From: Rubricella sp038526735 | GTDB lineage: Bacteria > Pseudomonadota > Alphaproteobacteria > Rhodobacterales > Rhodobacteraceae | Length of the DNA stretch: 64,000 nt | Reading direction: 5' to 3' | NCBI GenBank assembly: GCA_038526735.1 | Contig: JBCBGM010000001.1 | Location: 62,001-126,000 of the forward strand | In this document: positions 32,251 through 41,203 of the stretch, piece by piece | Layout: each line of letters opens with the position of its first letter | Numbering within the stretch: position 1 is the first letter of the stretch | Position numbers and translations under genes: made by a program | The notes under the pieces: model-generated | Databases searched by the model: none | What the model was told of the DNA's origin: nothing | The model's input: the letters and a program-made list of their open reading frames with translations, nothing else

Positions 32251-32549
32251 GCGCCCCGCCGATTGTAGGAGAAATTCTCGCCATAGCCGCGGGGCCTCAC
32301 AGTGGGCTTGCGCTCTTGCGGGCTAAAGACCTGAAACGGGATGCCATGCTTGCGGGCATAGGCGATGGCCGCCTCCTTGCTCTCGAACGAGAGCTTTACC
32401 TGCGCGTCGGTGTCACCATTGCCGTTCCACCCCATCAAGGGATCGATGCTCTTTGCCTCGGAGGGCTCAAACTCAAGCACCCAGACATGGGTCTTGGCCT
32501 GCCCAGAGGACATCGCGGTTTTGGCGGGTCGATAGATGCGGGCGGTCAT
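32238..32549 (-). CDS. NDUFS4-like ETC complex I accessory subunit
   Basis: A 103-residue protein of the ETC complex I (NDUFS4/18-kDa) family: ARIYRPAKTAMSSGQAKTHVWVLEFEP opens the domain, and MGWNGNGDTDAQVKLSFESKEAAIAYARKHG is the conserved core. In Alphaproteobacteria this subunit stabilises the NADH dehydrogenase arm, and its gene lies away from the nuo operon, as here. It is on the minus strand, divergent from uvrB across 286 bases. Confidence 0.9.
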   Translation of the reverse strand: MTARIYRPAKTAMSSGQAKTHVWVLEFEPSEAKSIDPLMGWNGNGDTDAQVKLSFESKEAAIAYARKHGIPFQVFSPQERKPTVRPRGYGENFSYNRRGAWTH

Positions 32550-32759
32550 GGGGCTGTCCTGTGTTCCCTGCGCCGACAGATATCGCGCGAGCGCGGGCCG
32601 CTTTCAAGCGTTTCTGTCGCCAAGCTTATCATTGGGAGAAAGCGCAGTGCCCGGCGGAGAGTGGGGAACGAGGGTGGGTGGGTGGTCCACCCCCCGCCGG
32701 GGGAGCTGCTTGCCCGCTTGGCTTACGGCGTGCGGAGTAAATGCATGGTTAACGGGTGA

Positions 32760-32774
32760 GAACAAATACGGTAC
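32760..32774. promoter_or_regulatory. Imperfect LexA-type box upstream of uvrB
   Basis: GAAC-N7-GTAC differs in one base from the alphaproteobacterial LexA motif GAAC-N7-GAAC. It lies 62 bases before the uvrB start, a sensible place for an SOS operator. The rest of the 286-base gap (32550-32835) shows GC-rich runs around 32670-32705 but no gene. Confidence 0.4.
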
Positions 32775-32835
32775 AAATTGACGACGGCGAGTCGCACGCC
32801 CATATCTCCGCCAGTTATTAGAGAACCGTCCGCCC

Positions 32836-35019
32836 ATGCCCGAAGATATCGCCCTTCCCGAAGTCCGCCGCCCCGACCGCGACAAGCTCGAAGGGGGCAA
32901 GCGCTTTGTCCTGAACACGCCGTTTCAGCCTGCAGGTGACCAGCCGACAGCGATTGCGGAGTTGGCCGAAGGGATCACCACGGGTGAGCAAAACCAAGTG
33001 CTGCTGGGCGCAACCGGCACCGGCAAAACCTTCACGATGGCCAAGATCATCGAAGAGACGCAGCGCCCTGCGATCATCCTCGCCCCCAACAAAACCCTCG
33101 CCGCCCAGCTTTATGGGGAGTTCAAAGGCTTCTTTCCGGACAACTCGGTCGAGTATTTCGTCTCCTACTACGACTATTACCAGCCCGAGGCCTATGTGCC
33201 GCGCTCGGACACCTACATCGAGAAAGAGAGCCAAATTAACGAGCAGATCGACCGGATGCGCCACTCGGCCACGCGGGCGCTGCTTGAGCGGGATGACGTG
33301 ATCATCGTCGCCTCGGTCTCGTGCATCTACGGTATCGGCTCGGTGGAAACCTACACGGCGATGACGCAAGACATCATCGTCGGTGATAATTACGACCAGC
33401 GCAAACTGCTCGCAGACCTCGTGGCGCAGCAATACCGGCGCAACGATGCGGCGTTTCAGCGGGGCTCTTTCCGCGTGCGCGGCGATTCGCTGGAGCTGTG
33501 GCCCGCCCACCTCGATGACCGCGCCTGGCGGCTGTCGTTCTTTGGGGATGAGCTGGAGAGCCTCACAGAGTTTGACCCGCTCACCGGCCACAAAACCGAC
33601 GAGATGGAGAAGGTTCGCGTTTACGCCAACTCGCACTACGTCACGCCGCGCCCGACCATGGCGCAGGCAACGCAAGGTATCAAAGCGGAGCTCGTGAAAA
33701 GGCTGAAACAGCTGGAGGAAGAAGGGCGGTTGCTGGAGGCGCAGCGCCTTGAGCAGCGCACGCAGTTTGACCTGGAAATGCTGGAAGCGACAGGCGTCTG
33801 CAACGGGATCGAGAATTACTCCCGCTACCTCACGGGCCGCTCCCCCGGAGAGCCACCGCCCACCCTGTTTGAATACATCCCCGACAACGCGATCGTGTTT
33901 GCGGATGAAAGCCATGTCTCGGTGCCACAGATCGGCGGAATGTATAAGGGCGACTACCGGCGCAAGTTTACGCTGGCGGAGCATGGCTTCCGCCTGCCTT
34001 CGTGCATGGACAACCGCCCGCTGAAGTTTGAGGAGTGGGACGCGATGCGTCCGCAGTCGATCTTTGTGTCGGCCACGCCCTCCGCGTGGGAGCTTGAGCA
34101 ATCGGGCGGGGTCTTTGCGGAGCAGGTCATCCGACCCACGGGCTTGCTCGATCCGCCCGTAGAGATCCGGCCCGTCTCAATGCAGGTGGATGATCTCTTG
34201 GATGAGATCCGGATCGTGGCCGCTGCGGGCCACAGGGTTCTGGTGACGGTACTGACCAAGCGGATGGCTGAGGACCTCACCGAATACCTCCATGAGCAAG
34301 GCATCCGTGTGCGCTACATGCACTCGGACATCGACACGGTGGAGCGGATCGAGATTTTGCGGGACCTGCGGCTTGGCGCATTTGACGTTCTGATCGGGAT
34401 CAACCTGCTGCGCGAGGGGCTCGATATCCCTGAGTGCGGGCTGGTCGCGATCTTGGATGCGGATAAAGAGGGCTTCCTCCGTTCCGAAACTTCGCTCGTC
34501 CAAACCATCGGGCGCGCGGCGCGCAACGCCGACGGGCGGGTGATCATGTATGCCGACAAGATCACCGGCTCGATGGAGCGCGCGCTGCGCGAAACCAACC
34601 GCCGACGCGAAAAGCAGATGGCGTATAACGAGCTGCACGGCATAACACCCGAAACGGTGCGCAAAAACGTCGAGGATGTACTTGAGGGTCTGTGGCAGGG
34701 CGACACTGACCAGTCTCGCATCACCACAAAGGTCGATAAGGCCAATGTGGGCGCGAACCTGCAGGCGCATCTGGATGGCCTGCGCCAGGACATGATGAAG
34801 GCCGCCGAAAACCTGGAGTTTGAAGAGGCAGCGCGATTGCGCGATGAGGTCAAACGGCTCGAAGCGGTTGACCTCGCCGTGGCCGATGATCCGCTCGCCC
34901 GGCAGTCAGTGGTGGAAGAGGCCGTTGCCGACGCTAAGAAAAAAGAGGGCCGCTCAACAGCGGGTCGCGGCGGGATGCGCGGCGGAAATCACAAACGCCG
35001 GGGGCGGAAGAATGCGTAG
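32836..35019 (+). CDS. uvrB: Excinuclease ABC subunit B
   Basis: DNA-damage-verifying helicase-like subunit of UvrABC. Walker A is GATGTGKTFT (about residues 57-66), followed by the beta-hairpin YYDYYQPEAYVPRSDTYIEKE that clamps DNA. ADESHVSVPQ is the Walker B region, and QTIGRAARNADG is helicase motif VI. The UVR motif (LEFEEAARLRDEVKRLE) that binds UvrC lies near 660-680, then a basic tail. It has 727 residues. The last 8 bases overlap the next gene. Confidence 0.98.
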   Translation: MPEDIALPEVRRPDRDKLEGGKRFVLNTPFQPAGDQPTAIAELAEGITTGEQNQVLLGATGTGKTFTMAKIIEETQRPAIILAPNKTLAAQLYGEFKGFFPDNSVEYFVSYYDYYQPEAYVPRSDTYIEKESQINEQIDRMRHSATRALLERDDVIIVASVSCIYGIGSVETYTAMTQDIIVGDNYDQRKLLADLVAQQYRRNDAAFQRGSFRVRGDSLELWPAHLDDRAWRLSFFGDELESLTEFDPLTGHKTDEMEKVRVYANSHYVTPRPTMAQATQGIKAELVKRLKQLEEEGRLLEAQRLEQRTQFDLEMLEATGVCNGIENYSRYLTGRSPGEPPPTLFEYIPDNAIVFADESHVSVPQIGGMYKGDYRRKFTLAEHGFRLPSCMDNRPLKFEEWDAMRPQSIFVSATPSAWELEQSGGVFAEQVIRPTGLLDPPVEIRPVSMQVDDLLDEIRIVAAAGHRVLVTVLTKRMAEDLTEYLHEQGIRVRYMHSDIDTVERIEILRDLRLGAFDVLIGINLLREGLDIPECGLVAILDADKEGFLRSETSLVQTIGRAARNADGRVIMYADKITGSMERALRETNRRREKQMAYNELHGITPETVRKNVEDVLEGLWQGDTDQSRITTKVDKANVGANLQAHLDGLRQDMMKAAENLEFEEAARLRDEVKRLEAVDLAVADDPLARQSVVEEAVADAKKKEGRSTAGRGGMRGGNHKRRGRKNA

Positions 35020-35452
35020 AGCTTTCTGGATTTTTGTGGCGCTGCTGGGCCTCTCCGTGCCCACCGCAGCCTTCGCCTGGGAATTCACCGCAGACCCGAT
35101 TTGCACCATCCGCCACGAAGCGGGCGCGGGGGATTGGCGGATCACCTATGACCCGCGCTCGGCCCTCTATGCGATCACCGTCGATGCACCCTCTTGGGCA
35201 GCCGCGCCCGAATTTGGCATTCGGTTTGAGGGCGGGGATCCGCTGACGATCCGCACCGGGGCGCATTTTCTGTCGGATGACGGCAAGACGGTGATCGTGC
35301 GCGACCGCGGTTTTGGAAACGTGCTCAACGGCTTGCAATTCAACGCGACAGCGACAGCGTTTCTGGGCACACGCTCGGTGAGTGTGGGTCTGATGGGTGC
35401 CGCCCCTGCGGTTGAGGCGTTTAAGGCCTGCATTCAGGCGCCGGGCGTCTGA
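35012..35452 (+). CDS. Exported protein, unknown function
   Basis: A 146-residue protein with a clear signal peptide (MRRAFWIFVALLGLSVPTAAFAW, cleavage near AFA). The mature part is beta-rich, contains two Cys (DPICTIRH and FKACIQA) placed to form one disulfide, and has no motif I recognise. It overlaps uvrB by 8 bases, so it may be translated with it, although a link to DNA repair is not suggested by its export. Confidence 0.8.
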   Translation: MRRAFWIFVALLGLSVPTAAFAWEFTADPICTIRHEAGAGDWRITYDPRSALYAITVDAPSWAAAPEFGIRFEGGDPLTIRTGAHFLSDDGKTVIVRDRGFGNVLNGLQFNATATAFLGTRSVSVGLMGAAPAVEAFKACIQAPGV

Positions 35453-35503
35453 CGCGCTCACTCCGTTAACCTTTGATTAAGCATATCCGGCGACCCCGGA
35501 GGT

Positions 35504-36163
35504 ATGCTTCGTCTCGTCTTCGCACTCTTGTTCCTCTCCCCCTCGACCGTCTTCGCCGGAGCATGGATGCGCGGTGTCGGCGATACGTTTGTTTCGGCGA
35601 CGGCCATCATCTCAAGCGATCCGCATCCGTTTGCAACGGCGGAGGAGCGCGACGGCCCGATGGGCAAGTTCCTCGGCCTGTTCGCGGAGTATGGCTATAA
35701 CGAAAAGCTCACGCTGCGTGGCAGTTTTGGCCAAAACGAGGCGGGCACGCAGACCACCACCTTTGCCGCGCAAGTGCCGCTCGGGGAGCAGATCGGGGAC
35801 TGGCGTTCTTCCCTCTCAAGCGGTGGGATCTACGACGGCGAGCGGTTTGGGACGTTTGCGTCTGTCGCCGTCGGGCGCGGGTTTCCGTTTCGCGATAACG
35901 GCGGGTGGATGAGTTTTGAGTTCGAGCACAGCGACATACCCACGTCCAAGGCCGTCGCGACAGTAGGCGTAACAGTTGAGGATGGGCGGATGCTGATCTC
36001 GCAACTGCGCTGGCAAAAGGATAGCCGCAACGAGATTGTCACCTTCGCACCCTCAGTGGCAGCACCATTGGGCGGTGGGCGCACAGTTCAGGTCGGCTTG
36101 GCGCAAGATATTCTTGAGGGTGAACGGTTCGCATTGTCGCTCAGCCTGTGGCAGCGCTTTTGA
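35504..36163 (+). CDS. Exported beta-barrel-like protein, unknown function
   Basis: A 219-residue protein with signal peptide MLRLVFALLFLSPSTVFAGA. The mature sequence alternates polar and hydrophobic residues in strand-length blocks (LTLRGSFGQNEAG, SLSSGGIYDGERFGTFASVAVGRG, FALSLSLWQRF) and ends in Phe, the usual C-terminal signal of outer-membrane barrels. This suggests a small outer-membrane protein of about ten strands. The gene is 51 bases after the exported protein that follows uvrB. Confidence 0.77.
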   Translation: MLRLVFALLFLSPSTVFAGAWMRGVGDTFVSATAIISSDPHPFATAEERDGPMGKFLGLFAEYGYNEKLTLRGSFGQNEAGTQTTTFAAQVPLGEQIGDWRSSLSSGGIYDGERFGTFASVAVGRGFPFRDNGGWMSFEFEHSDIPTSKAVATVGVTVEDGRMLISQLRWQKDSRNEIVTFAPSVAAPLGGGRTVQVGLAQDILEGERFALSLSLWQRF

Positions 36164-36166
36164 GGG

Positions 36167-36640
36167 CTACCAGCCTTCCGTCCCCGGTCCGCCTTTGACG
36201 ATGCCTTTGAGGTTCGAGGTCACCCAGCCGCCGTAAAAATCCCCAGGCTGCGGCGTGACCAACTCTTCGCCAACAAAGGCGCGATCAAGGGCGTGGGCGT
36301 AGATCGCGACATGATCCACCAGCGCGCTAAACTTCGCGGTTGGGGAGGAGTACGTCCATGCAGCCTTGCGCATCCGCCGTCCCGCTAGCACGAGGTCGAA
36401 ATACGACGCCATCCCCTTCCACTCGCAAAAACTGCGACCGGGTACGGGCTGCAACACCCCCTCTGACACGTCAGAGAGGGGGATGTAGTAGGTGGGCGCG
36501 TGGTGGGTTTCGAGCACGCGGTAAGCGCGGTTTGTCGCGACGATCTGAGTGTCCGCAAACCACGCAGAAAGATGTTGTGGCACAATCTCTAAGGCGGGCG
36601 GGCGCGGGTAGTCTTGGACGTTTTCAACCGGGAGGCTCAT
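36167..36640 (-). CDS. DUF427 domain protein
   Basis: A 157-residue cytosolic protein. ALETHHAP-like and TYYIPLSDV, then CEWKGMASYFD and AAWTYSSPTAKF, are the characteristic blocks of the DUF427 family, a small beta fold of unknown activity. It converges with the beta-barrel-like gene (3-base gap) and is 39 bases downstream of the large parallel beta-helix gene on the same strand. Confidence 0.88.
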   Translation of the reverse strand: MSLPVENVQDYPRPPALEIVPQHLSAWFADTQIVATNRAYRVLETHHAPTYYIPLSDVSEGVLQPVPGRSFCEWKGMASYFDLVLAGRRMRKAAWTYSSPTAKFSALVDHVAIYAHALDRAFVGEELVTPQPGDFYGGWVTSNLKGIVKGGPGTEGW

Positions 36641-36679
36641 GCCGGGCGAGATGGCCCGCCCGGCATCAAAAGCAAGCGG

Positions 36680-38977
36680 CTAGTGGGCGGTGTCACAGCG
36701 CAGGGTGATCATCACCCGCCCGCGCACAGCCTTCGACCAGTGCAGCTTCAATGCGCTGCCGCCGGACCCGGCCTCAAGCTCTGCCCACGGAAGCGCATAG
36801 ACGGTGGTGTTGTTCGCATCCCGGACCGCGCCGATGGGTGTAACACCATGGGCCGACAACACCCGCGCGCCAAACGGCAGGCGATTACCGTGGCCGACCG
36901 TCCAGCTTGAGGCCTCAGAGACCTGCACATGGTCTGCGACCAGCGGGCTTTCGGTGCGGAACAGAATCTCCTCGTAGCTGTTGCCGGTGAAGGTGATGTT
37001 GCGCAGTGTCGAAAGGTCGATACTACCGCGAGAGGTGTCGATGCTCTCAATCCGCTGGATCACATCCCCCCCGATGGTCTTAAACGCGTTGTCCGTTACG
37101 CTCAGCCCCTCGACCGCGAGGTTCGCAGCATGGGGCGCAAGGCGGATATAGGTGAAATCGAGCGAGACGTCCGAGCAGGTGAAGATGTTACCGGTGATCG
37201 TCAGCTTGCCAAAGGAACTGCCGGTGGACGGCGTCGCATCATGCTCGTTGTTGAGCTCGATCCAGGCGTTGTCGATGTAATTTCCGCTGATCGTGGTTTT
37301 GCTGCTGCCTTGGGTGAGCACGAGCCCGGCGGTGCGATCAGCGTTCGTGCCAGTCTCATCCCCTTGGAAGAAGTGATTGCCGAGGATCAGGTGCCCGCCT
37401 CCTGCCATAACGCCAAAGTGTCGCCAGCGCAGCGCGCGGTTGTTGCGGATCTTCATGTCGTTGTTGTTGGTGTTGAAGCAGATAGAGGCGCGATCCGCGA
37501 CCGGCTCGGTGTCATCGGGCGCGATGAACTCGTTCGATTCGATGGTCATCCCGTTGCAGCCCGTACCGATGGAGGTGATGCCTTTGTCCTTAGGCCGCAC
37601 AAACCAGCAGTCATGCACGTGGCAAGCAATGCCGTCAGGGGCCAGCATGATGGCAGATGCATTGCGCCCGCCCAGAAACTCAATCTCCGAAAACACAAGC
37701 CGGCTGAGCCTCTGGAAACCTGAGAAGTCGAGCATGAACTTGTGGCGGGTGAAGGTGTAGGTCTGGCTCGCGGGTGCACCGTACAGGGGTTTGGAGAGGG
37801 TGATCGTCCCGGCGGCGGGATCGACCGCTTTGACATACACCTCACGCCCAACACCTGTGCCGGTGATCCGCGCACCCACAGGAATGGCGGAGGCGTTCGC
37901 GATACCGGTCAGCTTCGAGGTGTTGGAGCCGGAATAAGACGCCTCAGCCGTCACGACGTCATCGTCCCAGGCCGCACTTGAGCGCGACTCAATCAACCCG
38001 TTGCGGATCACCCGGCGGACGGCGAAGGTGGTCACATTTTTGGCCGCCGCATGCACATCAATCGGGGCGGTAAGCCCGATGCGCCTGCCGCAGAGGTCAA
38101 GGCTCTCATGGTCGGTGTAGTTGAAGAGTGCGCCCAAAGCACGGGTGAGCGCCTCTTGCTCATCTTTGAACGCGTCGATGTAGGTGTTGAGGTTGTAGGA
38201 CCGGGTGAACGCGATAATCGCCGGGGAGCTGTGGGCGATCATTCCCTCAAATTGGCACCGCGCATCAAGCGTGAGGTCGGAGGCGATGTAGTACTCCCCG
38301 TCGGAGATAAGCAGCTCTTTCCCCAAGGCCGCAGCATGGGCATCAGCAGTGACAAAAGCGATGGTGTCATCGGTCACGCCGTCTCCGAGCGCACCAAAAT
38401 CTCGCACATCGACACGGCTGATGAGTTTGGTGTGAAAGATCGAGGTAACGTCCTCCACGACGAAATCATCGACGCGGACAAAGCCGTTGGTGTCTCCGGT
38501 CAGCTCGATCCCGACATGCGTGAAAACCGGCTCAGTGCCCCAAGCGAAATCAACGCCGGGGCGGTTTCCGACGCCGATGATCACGCTCAGCTCGTAGGGA
38601 ACGTTGTAGTTTTCGAGAAAGACATTGTCGGTCTTGAAGGTGACGTCATTGACCTTGCTGCCGTTGCTGGCACCTGGATAGCAGGAAATCCGCGCAGAGG
38701 GGCGGGGCCCGCCCACCGCTTTCACCCGCGCGGTGAAGCGCAAATAGGTGCCCTGCAGGATCGGAGTTTCACCAACGTAGCGGATTTTCTGAGTGGTTTC
38801 GGTTTTGTGAAACTCGGCACAGGTTCCGAAGTCATTGTCCCCCGCGACCAAAACCGCATTTGCAGCACCGTTGTAGGTCGCATCGCCCGGACGCCCGTTC
38901 TCGGACGAGAAGTTCTGCAGGCCTTGCTCAAAAGGGGTGGGCATCAAGGTAATGCCGTCGGTGATTTCAATCGTCAT
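36680..38977 (-). CDS. Large right-handed parallel beta-helix protein, pectate-lyase / tail-spike-like
   Basis: A 765-residue protein. Residues about 1-195 look like a carbohydrate-binding-type jelly roll. DVRDFGALGDGVTDDTIAF (about 200) is the signature start of the pectate-lyase-3/GH28-related helix domain. The helix shows Asn-rich turns (FNTNNNDMKIRNNRALRWRHFG, ISGNYIDNAW, ITGNIF, VTDNAF, ITFTGNSYEE) and a small C-terminal beta domain follows. There is no signal peptide and no phage gene nearby. Such folds occur in phage tail spikes and in exopolysaccharide lyases. Catalytic residues are not evident. ATG 38977 is preceded by GAGGATGGA. Confidence 0.82.
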   Translation of the reverse strand: MTIEITDGITLMPTPFEQGLQNFSSENGRPGDATYNGAANAVLVAGDNDFGTCAEFHKTETTQKIRYVGETPILQGTYLRFTARVKAVGGPRPSARISCYPGASNGSKVNDVTFKTDNVFLENYNVPYELSVIIGVGNRPGVDFAWGTEPVFTHVGIELTGDTNGFVRVDDFVVEDVTSIFHTKLISRVDVRDFGALGDGVTDDTIAFVTADAHAAALGKELLISDGEYYIASDLTLDARCQFEGMIAHSSPAIIAFTRSYNLNTYIDAFKDEQEALTRALGALFNYTDHESLDLCGRRIGLTAPIDVHAAAKNVTTFAVRRVIRNGLIESRSSAAWDDDVVTAEASYSGSNTSKLTGIANASAIPVGARITGTGVGREVYVKAVDPAAGTITLSKPLYGAPASQTYTFTRHKFMLDFSGFQRLSRLVFSEIEFLGGRNASAIMLAPDGIACHVHDCWFVRPKDKGITSIGTGCNGMTIESNEFIAPDDTEPVADRASICFNTNNNDMKIRNNRALRWRHFGVMAGGGHLILGNHFFQGDETGTNADRTAGLVLTQGSSKTTISGNYIDNAWIELNNEHDATPSTGSSFGKLTITGNIFTCSDVSLDFTYIRLAPHAANLAVEGLSVTDNAFKTIGGDVIQRIESIDTSRGSIDLSTLRNITFTGNSYEEILFRTESPLVADHVQVSEASSWTVGHGNRLPFGARVLSAHGVTPIGAVRDANNTTVYALPWAELEAGSGGSALKLHWSKAVRGRVMITLRCDTAH

Positions 38978-39109
38978 GTTTCCATCCTCACCCGGATGGC
39001 TGACACGACGCATGAAGTGGCAAACGCAGGCCGGGTTACACTCGTGTTCCCAGCCGCGAGGCGCGGCACTGGCGGCGGCGCTACGCGTTCAGAGTTAAAG
39101 GACGGTTAA

Positions 39110-39538
39110 TCAGGCACCAAGACCGACGTCTTGCAACAAGCGCACGCCGTTGATTTTCCACGCGCCATCAAGCTCAAGCATCTCGTACTCGGCGACATAG
39201 GCCCGACCGTTGGTGTCTGAGAAGGTCACAAGTTGGTAGTGCACGTCATTGCGCTCCGAGGAGTCGCCAAACCGCACACCCTCGGGGCGATAAACCATGG
39301 GGTAGCCCTGCTTCACCATCGCGCCAAAATGCGCTGAGTTGCGAAACACGTGCTGGATGATGGGGGACGCATAGGTGAACGCCTCGTCAAAATCGTCTCG
39401 CTGGAAAGCGTCGAGCTGGGCGGCAATCACATCGCGGATGGCACTGCCATCGGCCTGAGCTTCTTTGGGCATACCCGTCGTGAACCCCGCGATAAACGCG
39501 GCGACGAGGAAAAGCGGACCAACCAGACGTTTCAGCAT
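39110..39538 (-). CDS. DUF4864 exported protein
   Basis: A 142-residue protein with signal peptide (MLKRLVGPLFLVAAFIAGFTTG, cleavage near AQAD). The mature part, IRDVIAAQLDAFQRDDFDEAFTYASPIIQHVF through YEMLELDGAWKINGVRL, has the layout of the DUF4864 family, an NTF2-like small domain found in Rhodobacterales. Its ligand is unknown. It is monocistronic, with 132 bases before the beta-helix gene and 174 bases after the SDR. Confidence 0.85.
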   Translation of the reverse strand: MLKRLVGPLFLVAAFIAGFTTGMPKEAQADGSAIRDVIAAQLDAFQRDDFDEAFTYASPIIQHVFRNSAHFGAMVKQGYPMVYRPEGVRFGDSSERNDVHYQLVTFSDTNGRAYVAEYEMLELDGAWKINGVRLLQDVGLGA

Positions 39539-39712
39539 GACGACGCTCCTTGCTATGCTGGAGAAGGTGTCTTGCTGCGACGTTCTGTCAACTCAGGGAC
39601 GGGCAAACGGTGAGACGCTGTTGAAAGGCAAGCGCGAATAAGTCGCGACCAAAGCAGTAAAGCGCGATCCATTTTCAGTTGTAGATCAGTACAGTAACGT
39701 GCCCGCGCCGCT

Positions 39713-40450
39713 TCAGCCGCGCCCGATCCAGGGCATGTCGCGGGCTTGGATCGTCAAAAACTGAATATTCGCATCGAGCGGCAATTCCGCCATCTGGACA
39801 ATCGCGTTGGCCACATGGTCTGCATCCATCACCGGCTCGGCCTTCACAGAGCCATCCGCCTGCGCCGCGCCTTTGGCGATTCCGGCGGTCATCACCGTCT
39901 CTGCGTTGCCGATATCGATCTGCCCGCAAGCAATGTTGTAAGCGCGGCCATCGAGCGAGAGACACTTCGTTAGTCCAGTGATCGCATGCTTTGTCACCGT
40001 GTAGGGCACAGAGCCCGGACGCGGCGCGTGCGCAGAGATCGAGCCATTGTTGATGATCCGCCCGCCTTGCGGGGATTGCGCGCGCATTTGCGCAAACGCG
40101 GCGCGGGCGCAAAGCACGGAGCCGGTGAGATTGACGTCGAGAACGGTGCCCCAAGTCTCTAAAGGCATTTCGTCAATCGTGGATTGCGGTGCGAAAAGAC
40201 CGGCGTTGTTGAAGAGCATGTCGATGCGGCCCCAATGCTCTGCCACGCGGGCGAAACCAGCCTCAACGGCCTCCGCCTCGGTCACATCAAGCGGGAGAAC
40301 CAGTGCTTCGGCACAAGCGCTCGCAGTCTCTTCCAAAGGGCCGGGCCGTCGGCCGATAAGAGCAACCTTCCAACCTTTGGCTGACAGCGCTTTCGCGGTG
40401 ACCGCGCCAATCCCTGTTCCCGCCCCGGTGATGATCGCAACTTTACTCAT
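39713..40450 (-). CDS. SDR family oxidoreductase
   Basis: Short-chain dehydrogenase of 245 residues. TGAGTGIG is the cofactor loop; VALIGRRPGPLEE with Arg after the second strand suggests NADP(H); NNAG, NGSISAHAPRPGSVPYTVTKHA give the catalytic Ser, Tyr and Lys. The substrate is unknown. Its ATG overlaps the surf1 stop (ATGA), so it is transcribed with the oxidase cluster although nothing suggests a functional link. Confidence 0.88.
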   Translation of the reverse strand: MSKVAIITGAGTGIGAVTAKALSAKGWKVALIGRRPGPLEETASACAEALVLPLDVTEAEAVEAGFARVAEHWGRIDMLFNNAGLFAPQSTIDEMPLETWGTVLDVNLTGSVLCARAAFAQMRAQSPQGGRIINNGSISAHAPRPGSVPYTVTKHAITGLTKCLSLDGRAYNIACGQIDIGNAETVMTAGIAKGAAQADGSVKAEPVMDADHVANAIVQMAELPLDANIQFLTIQARDMPWIGRG

Positions 40451-41130
40451 GGAGTGTCCTTGCTCGCTGCGGAGGGTCGGGATTTTTGGATGTAGAGCAG
40501 TGTCATAGCTGCCCAGACCGCCGCCATCCCAAACCACTGGATCGCGTAGCTGAGGTGGTTGTTTGGCAGCGCCACATTCGCCGGGATCGGGCGCGGCCCA
40601 CCCAGCGAGGACGACCGCGCGACCACCATCATGACTGGCTCCGTATCGAGGGTTTGAGCGAGTTGCGCGACATCGCGGGCGAACCAAATGTTGGCGTCAA
40701 GGTCAGGGTCAGGCGTGAAGCTGTCAACCTCGTTGGGCCACACCAAATGCCCCGAAATCTCCGCCCCACCCACAGGGCGGCGCGCGTTTTTCGCGGTTTC
40801 GAGCACAAAGCCACGGTCCACCAAAATGCGCCGCCCGTCCGCGATCCGAAACGGCGCGATGATCCGGTAGCCCGGCCCCTCGCCTTTGACGGACGTCAAA
40901 ACATGCGCCTCGCCCAGCTGCCACACCCCTGAGGCGCGCACGGGCAAATATTCATGCTCCGACTCATTTGCCGCGTCTGGGATAAGCACAGGCGCTGAGG
41001 TGGCCATCTCCTCGATCTGCGCGATGATCTCTTCTTTCCAGGCCAGACGTTGAAGCTGCCAGAGCCCCAGGCTGATCAGCACCAGCGTGCCGCAGGCCCC
41101 GATGACCAATGCCATGATCCAGCGTTTCAA
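40447..41130 (-). CDS. SURF1 family cytochrome oxidase biogenesis protein
   Basis: Inner-membrane heme-a chaperone for aa3 oxidase. It has an N-terminal span (MALVIGACGTLVLISLGLWQLQRLAWKEEII, with the family GLWQLQRxxWK motif), a large periplasmic domain with RILVDRGFV, and a C-terminal span (HLSYAIQWFGMAAVWAAMTLLYI). I place the start at TTG 41130, which has GGGGAG 7 bases upstream; ATG 41115 is five codons later with no good site. That gives 227 residues. It is 73 bases downstream of ctaE and coupled to the SDR. Confidence 0.9.
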   Translation of the reverse strand: MKRWIMALVIGACGTLVLISLGLWQLQRLAWKEEIIAQIEEMATSAPVLIPDAANESEHEYLPVRASGVWQLGEAHVLTSVKGEGPGYRIIAPFRIADGRRILVDRGFVLETAKNARRPVGGAEISGHLVWPNEVDSFTPDPDLDANIWFARDVAQLAQTLDTEPVMMVVARSSSLGGPRPIPANVALPNNHLSYAIQWFGMAAVWAAMTLLYIQKSRPSAASKDTP

Positions 41131-41203
41131 AGTCTGCTCCCCGAAAAGAAAAACGCACGGAGCCGTGGCCCCGTGCGTTTGAATGTAGAGCGTTGAGAGG
41201 GGG

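Noticed and set aside
36929..37723. 265-codon plus-strand frame opposite the beta-helix gene
   Set aside because: No start context or motif; the minus-strand protein has coherent domain structure over the same bases.
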